This document shows, in pieces, positions 17,009 to 26,091 of a DNA stretch of 64,000 nucleotides. The translations under genes and the position numbers were made by a program. Origin of the DNA: Prevotella melaninogenica (GTDB lineage Bacteria; Bacteroidota; Bacteroidia; Bacteroidales; Bacteroidaceae); assembly GCF_013267595.1 (NCBI RefSeq), contig NZ_CP054011.1, positions 1,812,147 to 1,876,146 on the forward strand. The letters run 5' to 3'. Position 1 is the first letter of the stretch; each line of letters begins with the position of its first letter. The notes beneath the pieces are model-generated. The model did not search any database. It was not told the DNA's origin and saw only the letters and a list, made by a program, of their open reading frames with translations.

Positions 17009-19345
17009 ATGCAAGAAAACTTGGTAATAGTAGAGAGCCCGGCAAAGGCTAAGACCATAGAGAAGTTTCTCGGTAAGGATTATAAGGTGATGTCGTCTTA
17101 TGGACATATCCGTGACTTGAAGAAAAAGGAACTTAGTATTGACCTCGACACGTTAAATCCTGACTACGAAATCCCTGATGAGAAGAAGAAAGTAGTCAGT
17201 GAACTGAAGAAGAGTGCAAAAGCTGCCGATAAGGTTTGGTTAGCTTCCGATGAGGACCGCGAGGGAGAAGCTATCAGCTGGCACCTTTGTGAGGTGCTGG
17301 GATTGGATGAGGATAAAACGAATCGTATTGTTTTCCATGAGATTACCAAGCCAGCTATATTGAAAGCTATCGAGTCACCACGTCGTTTGGATATGAATCT
17401 TGTGAACGCACAGCAGGCTCGTCGTGTACTCGACCGCTTGGTTGGCTTCCGTCTTTCACCAGTGTTGTGGCGCAAAGTAAAGCCTGCTTTGAGTGCAGGA
17501 CGTGTGCAGAGCGTAGCCGTTAGATTGATTGTTGAGCGTGAACGTGAGATACAAAACTTCAATTCAGAGCCTTACTACCGTTTGAATGCAGTCTTTGCTG
17601 TGACCAGTGAGGATGGTTCAAAGAATGAAGTGAAGGCAGAGTTGAACAAGCGTTTTAAGACACATGAGGAAGCATTAGCGTTCCTTGAACTGTGTAAGAC
17701 TTCAAAATTCAAGGTCTCATCGATTGCTAAGAAGCCTTTGAAGCGTACTCCAGCTCCTCCATTTACCACCTCAACCCTCCAGCAGGAAGCTGCAAGAAAG
17801 CTCGGATTTACCGTAAGTCAGACGATGATGGTTGCCCAAAGATTGTACGAGGCGGGTCGTATAACTTACATGCGTACTGATAGTGTGAATCTTTCAGCAT
17901 TCGCTATCGAGGGCTGTAAGACAGAGATTGAGCGACTCTATGGCGAAGATTATGGTAAAGTAAGAAAGTATCAGACGCATAGTAAGGGTGCTCAAGAAGC
18001 GCACGAGGCTATCCGTCCAACTTATATCGATAATGTTTCTATCGAAGGAACAAGCCAGGAAAAGCGTCTGTATGACCTTATTTGGAAACGTACGATTGCA
18101 TCACAGATGGCGGATGCAAAGATAGAAAAGACCACAGTAAATATATCACTTGAGTCAGAAGAAGCCAAGAATACTACCGATTTACAGTTTATTGCGAATG
18201 GTGAGGTAGTAGCTTTCGAAGGTTTCTTGAAGGTATATCACGAGTCAACTGACGATGACGAAAACAGTGAGGAGTTCTCACATGCACTCCCAGTAATGCA
18301 TGAAGGCGAAGAGTTGGAACGTCGTGAAATCGTGTCAACAGAGCGTTATTCACAGGGACCAAACCGCTATACGGAAGCAAGTCTTGTGCGTAAACTTGAA
18401 GAACTTGGTATCGGTCGCCCTTCAACTTACGCCCCAACAATCTCAACGATTCAGCAGCGTGAATACGTGCAGAAGGGAGATCGCAAGGGTGAAGAACGTA
18501 AGTATGCAGTTGACTCATTGCTTGGTTTGAAGATTACCTCTAAAACAAAGAAGGAGATGGCAGGTGCTGATAAGGGTAAACTTATCCCAACCGACATCGG
18601 TATTGTTGTAAACGACTTCCTTATGGGTAACTTCCCTGACATTATGGATTACAACTTCACGGCTAAGATTGAGCAGGAGTTCGATAAGATAGCAGAGGGA
18701 AAAGCAGAGTGGAATAAGGAGATGAAAACCTTCTACCAGAGCTTTGAACCAGAAGTAGAGAAGGTGATGAATGCTCGTTCTGAACATAAAGCAGGTGAAC
18801 GTGAACTGGGTGTTGACCCAGCAACAGGCAAACCTGTATTTGTAAAGATTGGTCGTTTCGGTCCAGTGGTACAGATTGGTAGTGCTGATGATGAGGACAA
18901 ACCACGTTTCTCACAGCTCCCTTCTGATAAGAGTATGGAAACCATTACTCTTGATGAGGCTTTGGAATTGTTTAAGTTGCCACGCAATCTTGGTCAGTTC
19001 GAGGGTACAGATGTCGTGATTGGTGCAGGTCGTTTTGGTCCTTACGTGCTTCACGATAAGAAGTATACATCGCTGCCAAAGGAGGAAGACCCACTCACCA
19101 TCAGTCTTGATGCAGCTATCAATCTTATTCAGAAGAAGCGTTTGCAGGATGCACAGCGTCACTTAAAGACCTTCGAGGAAGATGCTAAGATGGAGGTGAT
19201 GAACGGTCGTTACGGTCCTTATATTGCTTATGATGGAAAGAACTACCGTATGCCAAAAACCCTTCATGATAAGGCTGCCGAACTTACTTATGAGCAGTGT
19301 ATGGATATCGTAAAGAATGCTCCGGAACCAAAGCGTAAGAAGTAA
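17009..19345 (+). CDS. topA: DNA topoisomerase I
   Basis: Type IA topoisomerase that relaxes negative supercoils. The start at 17009 (MQENLVIVESPAKAKTIEKF) begins directly with the Toprim domain; an upstream TTG would add eight non-conserved residues. Toprim acidic motifs are present (SDEDREGEAISWH). The catalytic Tyr287 lies in GRITYMRTDS. The C-terminus has three Top1 repeats in place of Cys zinc fingers: GRFGPVVQIG, GRFGPYVLHD and GRYGPYIAYD. 778 residues is normal for Bacteroidetes. A TACTTTTG -7 box at 16972-16979 lies upstream without a clear -33. Confidence 0.97.
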   Translation: MQENLVIVESPAKAKTIEKFLGKDYKVMSSYGHIRDLKKKELSIDLDTLNPDYEIPDEKKKVVSELKKSAKAADKVWLASDEDREGEAISWHLCEVLGLDEDKTNRIVFHEITKPAILKAIESPRRLDMNLVNAQQARRVLDRLVGFRLSPVLWRKVKPALSAGRVQSVAVRLIVEREREIQNFNSEPYYRLNAVFAVTSEDGSKNEVKAELNKRFKTHEEALAFLELCKTSKFKVSSIAKKPLKRTPAPPFTTSTLQQEAARKLGFTVSQTMMVAQRLYEAGRITYMRTDSVNLSAFAIEGCKTEIERLYGEDYGKVRKYQTHSKGAQEAHEAIRPTYIDNVSIEGTSQEKRLYDLIWKRTIASQMADAKIEKTTVNISLESEEAKNTTDLQFIANGEVVAFEGFLKVYHESTDDDENSEEFSHALPVMHEGEELERREIVSTERYSQGPNRYTEASLVRKLEELGIGRPSTYAPTISTIQQREYVQKGDRKGEERKYAVDSLLGLKITSKTKKEMAGADKGKLIPTDIGIVVNDFLMGNFPDIMDYNFTAKIEQEFDKIAEGKAEWNKEMKTFYQSFEPEVEKVMNARSEHKAGERELGVDPATGKPVFVKIGRFGPVVQIGSADDEDKPRFSQLPSDKSMETITLDEALELFKLPRNLGQFEGTDVVIGAGRFGPYVLHDKKYTSLPKEEDPLTISLDAAINLIQKKRLQDAQRHLKTFEEDAKMEVMNGRYGPYIAYDGKNYRMPKTLHDKAAELTYEQCMDIVKNAPEPKRKK

Positions 19346-19378
19346 TTGAATATAGACTCACCTATAAGGGAAAGGAAG

Positions 19379-19421
19379 ACATCCACCACGTAGTCTGATG
19401 ATAACAGACTATAGGGTGGAT
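19379..19421 (+). terminator. Hairpin between topA and aroK
   Basis: CATCCACCACGTAGTCTG (19379-19396) pairs with CAGACTATAGGGTGGATG (19404-19421), mismatched in the middle, around a 7-nt loop. It is not followed by a T tract, so it may be a processing or attenuation hairpin. It covers an upstream ATG (19398) and so supports the aroK start at 19440. Confidence 0.55.
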
Positions 19422-19439
19422 GATAAATATATCGTGAGT

Positions 19440-20015
19440 ATGACAGAGCATACAGAAGAATATAATCCGCTTCGCATTATTCTCATTGGTTATATGGGTG
19501 CGGGCAAGACGACCGTAGGCAGAGCCTTGTCAAAGGAGTTGAACATCCCGTTCTACGACTTAGATTGGTACATAGAGAGCCGAATGCGTAAGACGGTGAA
19601 GCAAATCTTCGATGAAAGGGGAGAGGAAGGCTTCCGTATGATAGAGCAGTCAATGCTTCACGAAGTGGCTGAATTTGAGAATGTCATTATCTCTTGTGGG
19701 GGTGGAACTCCATGTTTCTTTGATAATATGGAGTATATGAATGGACAGGCTGAGACGGTCTATTTGAAAGCAGAGACTGATGTTCTGTACAAGCATCTGC
19801 TGATGGGGAAGTCCGTACGCCCCCTCTTACTCAATAAGACAGCTGATGAAGTAAACCTGTTTATTCGTGAACACCTGAAGCATCGTGAGCCTTTTTACAC
19901 AAAGGCAAAGCACGTTCTTGACGTGAGTCTTATGGATAGTTACGACAAGATACAGATTTCGGTTAATCAACTTTGCCAACTATTAAAGTTGAATAAAGCC
20001 AACAGTCTGAAATAA
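19440..20015 (+). CDS. aroK: Shikimate kinase
   Basis: Phosphorylates shikimate in the aromatic amino acid pathway. Walker A GYMGAGKTT lies ~17 residues from the chosen start (MTEHTEEYNPLRIILIGYMG). The FYDLDWYIE motif holds the shikimate-binding acids, CGGGT is the substrate loop, and KSVRPLL gives the lid arginine. A start at 19398 would add 14 residues and sit inside the hairpin, so 19440 is preferred. 191 residues fits the family. Confidence 0.92.
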   Translation: MTEHTEEYNPLRIILIGYMGAGKTTVGRALSKELNIPFYDLDWYIESRMRKTVKQIFDERGEEGFRMIEQSMLHEVAEFENVIISCGGGTPCFFDNMEYMNGQAETVYLKAETDVLYKHLLMGKSVRPLLLNKTADEVNLFIREHLKHREPFYTKAKHVLDVSLMDSYDKIQISVNQLCQLLKLNKANSLK

Positions 20016-20103
20016 AATAGCTATTAATAGATAGTTAGAAACCAAATGCTCAAAGCAAATAATTGATTAATTCAATATTATATATAGGGACAGAAGAAGA
20101 GAA

Positions 20104-21996
20104 ATGAAAAAGTGGACGATTGAAGATTCTCAAGAGTTGTACAACATCTCAGGGTGGGGTACATCTTACTTTGGTATTAACGAATCGGGTGATGTGTATG
20201 TAACACCTTGTAAGGACAATACACAAGTTGACTTACGTGACGTTATGGACGAACTCGCCTTGCGTGATGTGACACCTCCAGTGTTGCTCCGTTTCCCGGA
20301 TATTCTCGATAACCGTATCGAGAAAACATCCTCTTGCTTTGAGAAAGCAAGGAAGGAATATGACTTCAAAGCAGAGAACTTCATCATCTATCCTATTAAG
20401 GTAAACCAGATGCAGCCGGTAGTTGAGGAGATTATCTCCCATGGACGTAAGTTCAACTTGGGCTTGGAAGCAGGCTCAAAGCCTGAGTTGCACGCTGTGA
20501 TTGCCGTACAGTGTCAGAGCGATTCGCTCATTATCTGTAACGGATATAAGGATCAGAGCTATATTGAACTGGCTCTGTTAGCACAGAAGATGGGTAAGCG
20601 TATCTTCATTGTAGTGGAGAAACTCAATGAAATCGACCTTATTGCACGTGCTGCAAAGAAGTTGAATGTAAAGCCAAACCTTGGTATTCGTATCAAACTT
20701 GCTTCAAGTGGTTCTGGTAAGTGGGCTGATAGTGGTGGCGACGCTTCTAAGTTTGGTCTTACTTCTTCTGAACTCTTGCAGGCTTTAGAGACGCTTGATA
20801 ACAAGGGATTGCACGATTGTTTGCATCTTATCCACTTCCATATAGGTTCACAGATTACGAAGATTCGTCGTATTCAGACAGCTCTCAACGAGGCTGCACA
20901 GTATTATGTGAACCTCAGAAAGATGGGTTATAACGTTGATTTCGTTGACTGTGGCGGTGGTTTAGGTGTCGACTACGATGGTACCCGTTCTGCAAGTAGC
21001 GAGAGTTCTGTCAACTATAGCATTCAAGAATATGTCAACGACTGCGTCTATACCTTTGTTGATGCAGCCAATAAGAATGATATTCCACATCCAAACATCA
21101 TTACTGAAAGCGGTAGAAGTCTTTCTGCTCATCACTCTGTCCTCGTGATTGATGTGCTTGAAACTGCCTCTCTGCCTGAGATGTCAGAGGATTTTGAGGC
21201 AAAGGATACCGACCATCAGTTGGTAAAAGACCTCTACGATATCTGGGATAATCTTGATTCTCGTAACATGTTAGAGGACTGGCACGATGCTGAGCAGATT
21301 CGTGAGGAGGCGTTAGAGTTGTTCTCTCATGGCTTAGTAGACCTAAAGACACGTGCTGAGATTGAGGCAATGTATTGGAGTGTATGCCATGAAATCAACA
21401 ATTTGGCAAAGAATATGAAGCATGTGCCTGATGAGTTGCGCAATATGGATAAGCTTCTTGCAGATAAATATTTCTGTAACTTCTCTCTCTTCCAGTCTCT
21501 TCCAGACAGTTGGGCTATTGATCAACTCTTCCCAGTAATGCCGATCCAACGACTCAATGAGCGTCCATCACGTAACGCTACATTGCAAGATATCACCTGT
21601 GATAGCGACGGTAAGATTTCAAACTTCGTTGCAATGGGTCGCAGTAGTCACGTTCTTCCTATCCACGCATTAAAGAAGAATGAGCCTTATTACCTCGGTG
21701 TCTTCCTTGTTGGAGCTTATCAAGAGATTTTAGGTGATATGCACAACCTCTTTGGTGATACCAATGCCGTACATGTTTCAGTAAAGGATGGCAGCTATCA
21801 TATCGATCAGATCTTTGATGGTGAGACGGTAGAAGAGGTATTGGAGTATGTTCAGTACAATCCAAAGAAGCTCGTTCGTCAACTCGAAATATGGGTGACA
21901 AAGAGTGTAAAGCAGGGTAAGATTTCACTTGAGGAGGGTAAAGAGTTCCTTAGTAACTACCGCAGCGGACTCTACGGTTATACCTATTTGGAGTAA
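20104..21996 (+). CDS. speA: Biosynthetic arginine decarboxylase
   Basis: PLP-dependent fold-III enzyme that converts arginine to agmatine, the first step of a polyamine route. The N-terminal segment (SGWGTSYFGIN) is typical of SpeA. The PLP lysine is Lys99 in YPIKVNQ, and a conserved GLEAGSKPEL follows. HFHIGSQ and VDCGGGLGVDYDGTRS are PLP-phosphate motifs. The C-terminal barrel ends GLYGYTYLE. 630 residues matches the family. It stands alone with an 88-bp leader after aroK. Confidence 0.96.
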   Translation: MKKWTIEDSQELYNISGWGTSYFGINESGDVYVTPCKDNTQVDLRDVMDELALRDVTPPVLLRFPDILDNRIEKTSSCFEKARKEYDFKAENFIIYPIKVNQMQPVVEEIISHGRKFNLGLEAGSKPELHAVIAVQCQSDSLIICNGYKDQSYIELALLAQKMGKRIFIVVEKLNEIDLIARAAKKLNVKPNLGIRIKLASSGSGKWADSGGDASKFGLTSSELLQALETLDNKGLHDCLHLIHFHIGSQITKIRRIQTALNEAAQYYVNLRKMGYNVDFVDCGGGLGVDYDGTRSASSESSVNYSIQEYVNDCVYTFVDAANKNDIPHPNIITESGRSLSAHHSVLVIDVLETASLPEMSEDFEAKDTDHQLVKDLYDIWDNLDSRNMLEDWHDAEQIREEALELFSHGLVDLKTRAEIEAMYWSVCHEINNLAKNMKHVPDELRNMDKLLADKYFCNFSLFQSLPDSWAIDQLFPVMPIQRLNERPSRNATLQDITCDSDGKISNFVAMGRSSHVLPIHALKKNEPYYLGVFLVGAYQEILGDMHNLFGDTNAVHVSVKDGSYHIDQIFDGETVEEVLEYVQYNPKKLVRQLEIWVTKSVKQGKISLEEGKEFLSNYRSGLYGYTYLE

Positions 21997-22060
21997 ACTA
22001 AAATTCTCTTAGAAGAGTAGGGTAGCTGTAGTTATATCATAGAATTATCATTGACAATCT

Positions 22061-22129
22061 GTAGGGGCGCATAGCTCGTGCGTCAACCATGAACATTTCG
22101 TTTCGGATGCATGTGCTGTGCGTCCCTAC
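22061..22129. repeat. Palindromic GTAGGGGCGCATAG element
   Basis: GTAGGGGCGCATAGCTCG (from 22061) faces an imperfect complement ending CTGTGCGTCCCTAC (to 22129), about 18 of 25 positions matching around a ~20-nt loop. G+C-rich ends stand out from the AT-rich surroundings. Similar phrases are common between Bacteroidetes genes, from general memory. It may also serve as a speA terminator. Confidence 0.55.
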
Positions 22130-22232
22130 GTTTATTAATACAGAGCGTCAAAATATGGTGTTTAAGTAAGTTATAAGGTATGTCTACCCTGCTGTTTATC
22201 CTCGTTCTTTCTAAAAGAAGCGTGCTTTTAAC

Positions 22233-22322
22233 GAATTATTTTCATGAAAATAAATATTTTTCTTCACGAAAATAAATATTTTTCTTCATGATAATAAATA
22301 ATTTTTTTCATGAAAATAATTC
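22233..22322. repeat. Palindromic 22-bp array element, copy A2
   Basis: The cleanest copy: 90 bp, with exact inverted ends GAATTATTTTCATGAA and TTCATGAAAATAATTC. Cores at 22243 (CATG), 22265 (CACG), 22287 (CATG) and 22309 (CATG) are exactly 22 bp apart. The spacers carry AAAATAAATATTTT, itself a palindrome. It lies between speA and recG. Confidence 0.9.
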
Positions 22323-22582
22323 AGAGTAAGTGGACTTCAACGTGAGAAAGAATACTAAATAATGACTTTATTTACACATGATAGTATCCTTAAAGAGGGT
22401 TATGAGAGTTGATGAATAGCCGAATTAAGGGCTTATCAGTTAAGTGTTTATAGAGTAGTAAAGGTCAATAACAATCAATAATCATAATTCTAACGTAGAG
22501 ATGAGAACGCCTTTCGAATAATGGTAGGTTAAGGAAGTAAACACAATTACGAGTCTGGAGTTATGTATTATGAGTTAAACGA
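22323..22582. other. Intergenic region before recG, no recognised feature
   Basis: AT-rich non-coding sequence. No hairpin, -7 box with a matching -33, or open frame could be supported. Confidence 0.5.
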
Positions 22583-24679
22583 ATGGATATACTATCGCAA
22601 GACATAATGTATTTACCAGGTGTGGGGCCACATCGTAAGGAGATTCTGGGCAAAGAACTTGGAATCCATACTTATCGTGACCTACTGGAATACTTCCCTT
22701 ACAAATATGTTGACCGTACAAAGTTATATCTTATTTCAGAGCTTTCGCAAGATATGCCGTTTGTGCAAATCAAAGGAAGAATCCTCAGTTTTGAGGAAAC
22801 TGAGATGGGAAAACGTAAGAAACGTATCGTTGCACACTTCACCGATGGACATGGCGTCTGTGATATTGTATGGTTTAATGGTACGAAGTATATCTATCAG
22901 AACTATCAAGTAAACAAGGAATATATTATCTTTGGCAAGCCTACCTTCTTTAATGGTAGGTTTCAGTTTACGCATCCTGACATTGATGATGCTTCTCAGT
23001 TGCAGCTCAATGACATGGGTATGCAACCCTTCTATGTCACAACAGAGAAGATGAAGAAGGCTGGTATCACTTCACGTGCTGTGGAGAAACTGACAAAGAT
23101 GTTGATTAGTAAGCTTACTGAACCTTTAGAAGAGACACTCCCACCCTTCATTACAACCCATTTGCATCTCATCTCACGGGATGCTGCTATGCGCAAGATT
23201 CATTATCCAAAGTCGGTTGATGACACCCAGCGCGCCCGTGTACGTTTGAAGTTTGAAGAACTCTTCTACGTACAACTTAACATTCTTCGCTATGCCAGCG
23301 ACCATCGTCGCAAATACCGAGGCTATATATTCAATAGGATTGGAGCACAGTTTAATTGGTTCTACTCCCATAACCTGCCTTTTGAACTTACTGGAGCGCA
23401 GAAAAGAGTGATGCATGAGATACGTGCAGACATGGCAAGCGGACGACAGATGAATCGTTTGTTACAGGGCGATGTAGGCTCAGGAAAGACCCTTGTAGCG
23501 CTGATGTCTATGCTTATTGCTATCGACAACGGCTATCAGGCTTGTATGATGGCACCTACGGAGATACTTGCAGAACAACATCTCCAGACGATTAAGGAAT
23601 TTCTCAAGGGAATGAACTTGCGTGTAGAACTGTTGACGGGTATCGTGAAGGGCAAGAAACGACAAGAAGTATTAGATGGACTCATCGACGGTTCTATTAA
23701 TATTGTTGTAGGAACGCACGCCATTATAGAGGATAAAGTGCAGTTCCAGCACCTCGGTATGGCTGTTGTCGACGAGCAACACCGCTTCGGTGTGGAGCAA
23801 CGCGCTAAGCTATGGAGTAAGAGTGAGAATCCCCCACACGTATTGGTGATGACAGCTACGCCTATACCACGTACGCTTGCGATGACCATCTATGGCGACC
23901 TTGATGTCTCTATCATCGACGAGTTGCCACCAGGACGTAAGCCAATACAGACGATTCACAAGTATGATGACCAAATGGCGAGCCTTTATAGTGGCATAAG
24001 ACAGCAGATCAACTTAGGGCGCCAAGTGTATATCGTCTATCCACTCATCAAGGAAAGCGAGCGTATGGACCTTAAAAACCTTGAGGATGGCTTTGAGGCT
24101 ATGCAAGATATCTTCCCTGAATTCCAGCTAAGTAAGATTCATGGAAAGATGAAGGATAAGGAAAAAGAAGCTGAGATGCAGAAGTTTGTCAGTGGACAAA
24201 CACAGATACTCGTTGCCACAACAGTGATAGAGGTAGGTGTAAACGTGCCTAATGCAAGCGTAATGGTTATTCTCGATGCTCAGCGTTTTGGGCTTTCTCA
24301 ACTCCATCAGCTGCGTGGTCGTGTTGGTCGTGGTGCAGAACAGAGTTATTGTATCCTTGTTACCAACCACAAACTAACCAAGGAAACCAGAAAACGTATT
24401 GATATTATGTGCGATACAAATGATGGTTTTGAAATTGCAGAAGCCGACCTTAAGTTGCGTGGACCTGGTGATCTGGAAGGTACACAGCAAAGTGGTATAG
24501 CCTTCGATCTTAAAATTGCCGATATAGCACGTGATGGACAGATTGTTCAAATGGCACGAGAAGAGGCACAAAAGATTATCGACGACGATCCAACATGTAA
24601 AAAAATAGAATATAACATGCTTTGGGAGAGACTTAAAGCGTTAAGAAAGACTAATATAAACTGGGCTGCTATTTCATAG
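22583..24679 (+). CDS. recG: ATP-dependent DNA helicase RecG
   Basis: Branch-migrating helicase that remodels stalled forks. An N-terminal wedge OB domain is followed by the helicase core: Walker A GDVGSGKT (Lys302), Walker B-like VVDEQHRFGVEQR and motif III MTATPIPRTLA. The C-terminal helicase lobe has VATTVIEVGVNVPNA and QLRGRVGRG. 698 residues is full length, and the start MDILSQDIMYLPGVGPHRKE fits the family. Confidence 0.97.
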   Translation: MDILSQDIMYLPGVGPHRKEILGKELGIHTYRDLLEYFPYKYVDRTKLYLISELSQDMPFVQIKGRILSFEETEMGKRKKRIVAHFTDGHGVCDIVWFNGTKYIYQNYQVNKEYIIFGKPTFFNGRFQFTHPDIDDASQLQLNDMGMQPFYVTTEKMKKAGITSRAVEKLTKMLISKLTEPLEETLPPFITTHLHLISRDAAMRKIHYPKSVDDTQRARVRLKFEELFYVQLNILRYASDHRRKYRGYIFNRIGAQFNWFYSHNLPFELTGAQKRVMHEIRADMASGRQMNRLLQGDVGSGKTLVALMSMLIAIDNGYQACMMAPTEILAEQHLQTIKEFLKGMNLRVELLTGIVKGKKRQEVLDGLIDGSINIVVGTHAIIEDKVQFQHLGMAVVDEQHRFGVEQRAKLWSKSENPPHVLVMTATPIPRTLAMTIYGDLDVSIIDELPPGRKPIQTIHKYDDQMASLYSGIRQQINLGRQVYIVYPLIKESERMDLKNLEDGFEAMQDIFPEFQLSKIHGKMKDKEKEAEMQKFVSGQTQILVATTVIEVGVNVPNASVMVILDAQRFGLSQLHQLRGRVGRGAEQSYCILVTNHKLTKETRKRIDIMCDTNDGFEIAEADLKLRGPGDLEGTQQSGIAFDLKIADIARDGQIVQMAREEAQKIIDDDPTCKKIEYNMLWERLKALRKTNINWAAIS

Positions 24680-24820
24680 AAAACAACACCATAAAATTGG
24701 CTTCAAACGCCCTGTTTTAGCGACTTGACATAAATCATGTGGAGGCGAAAATACGTATTATTTCTTTGTTAAACAGGCTAAAAAAATAGCTAAGGTGCAA
24801 TTTATTCTATATTTTTTCGT

Positions 24821-24828
24821 TATCTTTG
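24821..24828 (+). promoter_or_regulatory. -7 element TATCTTTG before the M23 peptidase gene
   Basis: Good TAnnTTTG match about 126 bp before the chosen start; no TTTG at the expected -33 position. The leader contains a short inverted repeat GGTGCCTATAGGCATC. Confidence 0.45.
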
Positions 24829-24953
24829 CGAAGTCTTTCGGTAAAAATTTACGTGCTTTCAGAAGTTCATTAACGATTTAACCGTTAGAAAGGGATATGA
24901 AAATCTGTCCCGGTGCCTATAGGCATCTGAGTTTGAAACAAAATAACTTAATT

Positions 24954-25958
24954 ATGACTTTTAAGAAAATAGTTAGGACTTTTGCTCTAACATCTCTCTT
25001 AACTTTGACAGCCCATTCAGCAAATGCCCAAGACTTGCTTGCCCGTCAAGCACCAATCGACCGACGTGCTAAAGCATTAGACACAATGGTTATTAATCGT
25101 CTTCGCGAAGCTGAGGAAATCGAAGAGCCTTCATCTGAGCTCTATAACGATTGGAATAACAATTATGCACACCGTGGAGGTAACCTCCCAGATGTATACA
25201 AGATTGATCTTCGTGACTTCCATATGCCAACACCAAGCCGTGTGATTACAAGTAACTTCGGACGCCGTTGGGGTCGTCGTCACCAAGGATTGGATATTAA
25301 AGTGTATATTGGCGATACTATTCGTGCAGCCTTCTCTGGTAAGGTTCGTGTAGTAAAATACGATGGAAACGGATATGGTAAGTACATTGTTATCCGCCAT
25401 AATAATGGACTTGAAACCATTTATGGTCACCTTTCAAAGCAAATAGTAAGTCCAAACCAGACTGTTCGTGCTGGGCAGCCTATCGGATTAGGTGGTAATA
25501 CTGGTCGTTCTACAGGTTCTCACCTTCACTTCGAAACTCGTTTGGCAGGTGTGGCTTTGAATCCAGCACTTTTCTTCGACTTTGCTAACCAAGATGTTAC
25601 TGGCGACTACTATGTATTCCATCGCAACACTGTAGCGCAAGAGTCAGAGCGTGCAACAGCCGCTCGTGGTACTTCTTCAAGCCTTGGTTACTCTCGTGAG
25701 AACATTCAGGGCAAAGGCTACCAAAGCCATAGTTCACGTCAGGAAAGAAACTACAACACTGATTTCTCAAGTCATACTCCACGTAATGAGGCAAGTGCTG
25801 ATAATGGAAAGATTTTCTATCACAAGGTTGCTAATGGTGAAACCTTAGAAACGATAGCCAAACAACATGGCATCAGTATCGAACAGTTGTGCCGTCAGAA
25901 CCGCATAGGCAGATTGACGCGAGTATCAGAAGGACAGCTACTCTCGATTACGAAGTAA
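24954..25958 (+). CDS. Exported M23 metallopeptidase with C-terminal LysM
   Basis: Peptidoglycan endopeptidase or a regulator of one. The start at 24954 gives a clean signal peptide (MTFKKIVRTFALTSLLTLTA, cleavage after SANAQ). An upstream ATG at 24897 would put 19 residues before it. The M23 zinc site is complete: His110-x3-Asp114 (HQGLD), His159 in YGHL, and His190/His192 in GSHLHFE. A LysM domain at about 287-334 (YHKVANGETLETIAKQHGIS) binds glycan strands. It ends at a strong terminator shared with the convergent maturase gene. Confidence 0.92.
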   Translation: MTFKKIVRTFALTSLLTLTAHSANAQDLLARQAPIDRRAKALDTMVINRLREAEEIEEPSSELYNDWNNNYAHRGGNLPDVYKIDLRDFHMPTPSRVITSNFGRRWGRRHQGLDIKVYIGDTIRAAFSGKVRVVKYDGNGYGKYIVIRHNNGLETIYGHLSKQIVSPNQTVRAGQPIGLGGNTGRSTGSHLHFETRLAGVALNPALFFDFANQDVTGDYYVFHRNTVAQESERATAARGTSSSLGYSRENIQGKGYQSHSSRQERNYNTDFSSHTPRNEASADNGKIFYHKVANGETLETIAKQHGISIEQLCRQNRIGRLTRVSEGQLLSITK

Positions 25959-25976
25959 ACATTTAACCCATTATAC

Positions 25977-26018
25977 AAACAGCTCCGATGGACATAGTCT
26001 ATCGGAGCTGTTTTCGTT
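25977..26018. terminator. Bidirectional terminator
   Basis: AACAGCTCCGATGGAC and GTCTATCGGAGCTGTT form a long stem followed by TTTTCG on +; the A-rich left side makes it usable from the minus strand. It separates the convergent peptidase and maturase genes. Confidence 0.88.
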
Positions 26019-26091
26019 TATTGTTCTTTCCTTCTATAAAGAATGAAGGAAAAGAGGATAAAGAGCGATATCGTATCAGCTCAAAGCAAGT

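Noticed and set aside
24897-24953. Upstream ATG for the M23 peptidase
   Set aside because: Would place 19 residues ahead of a normal signal peptide.
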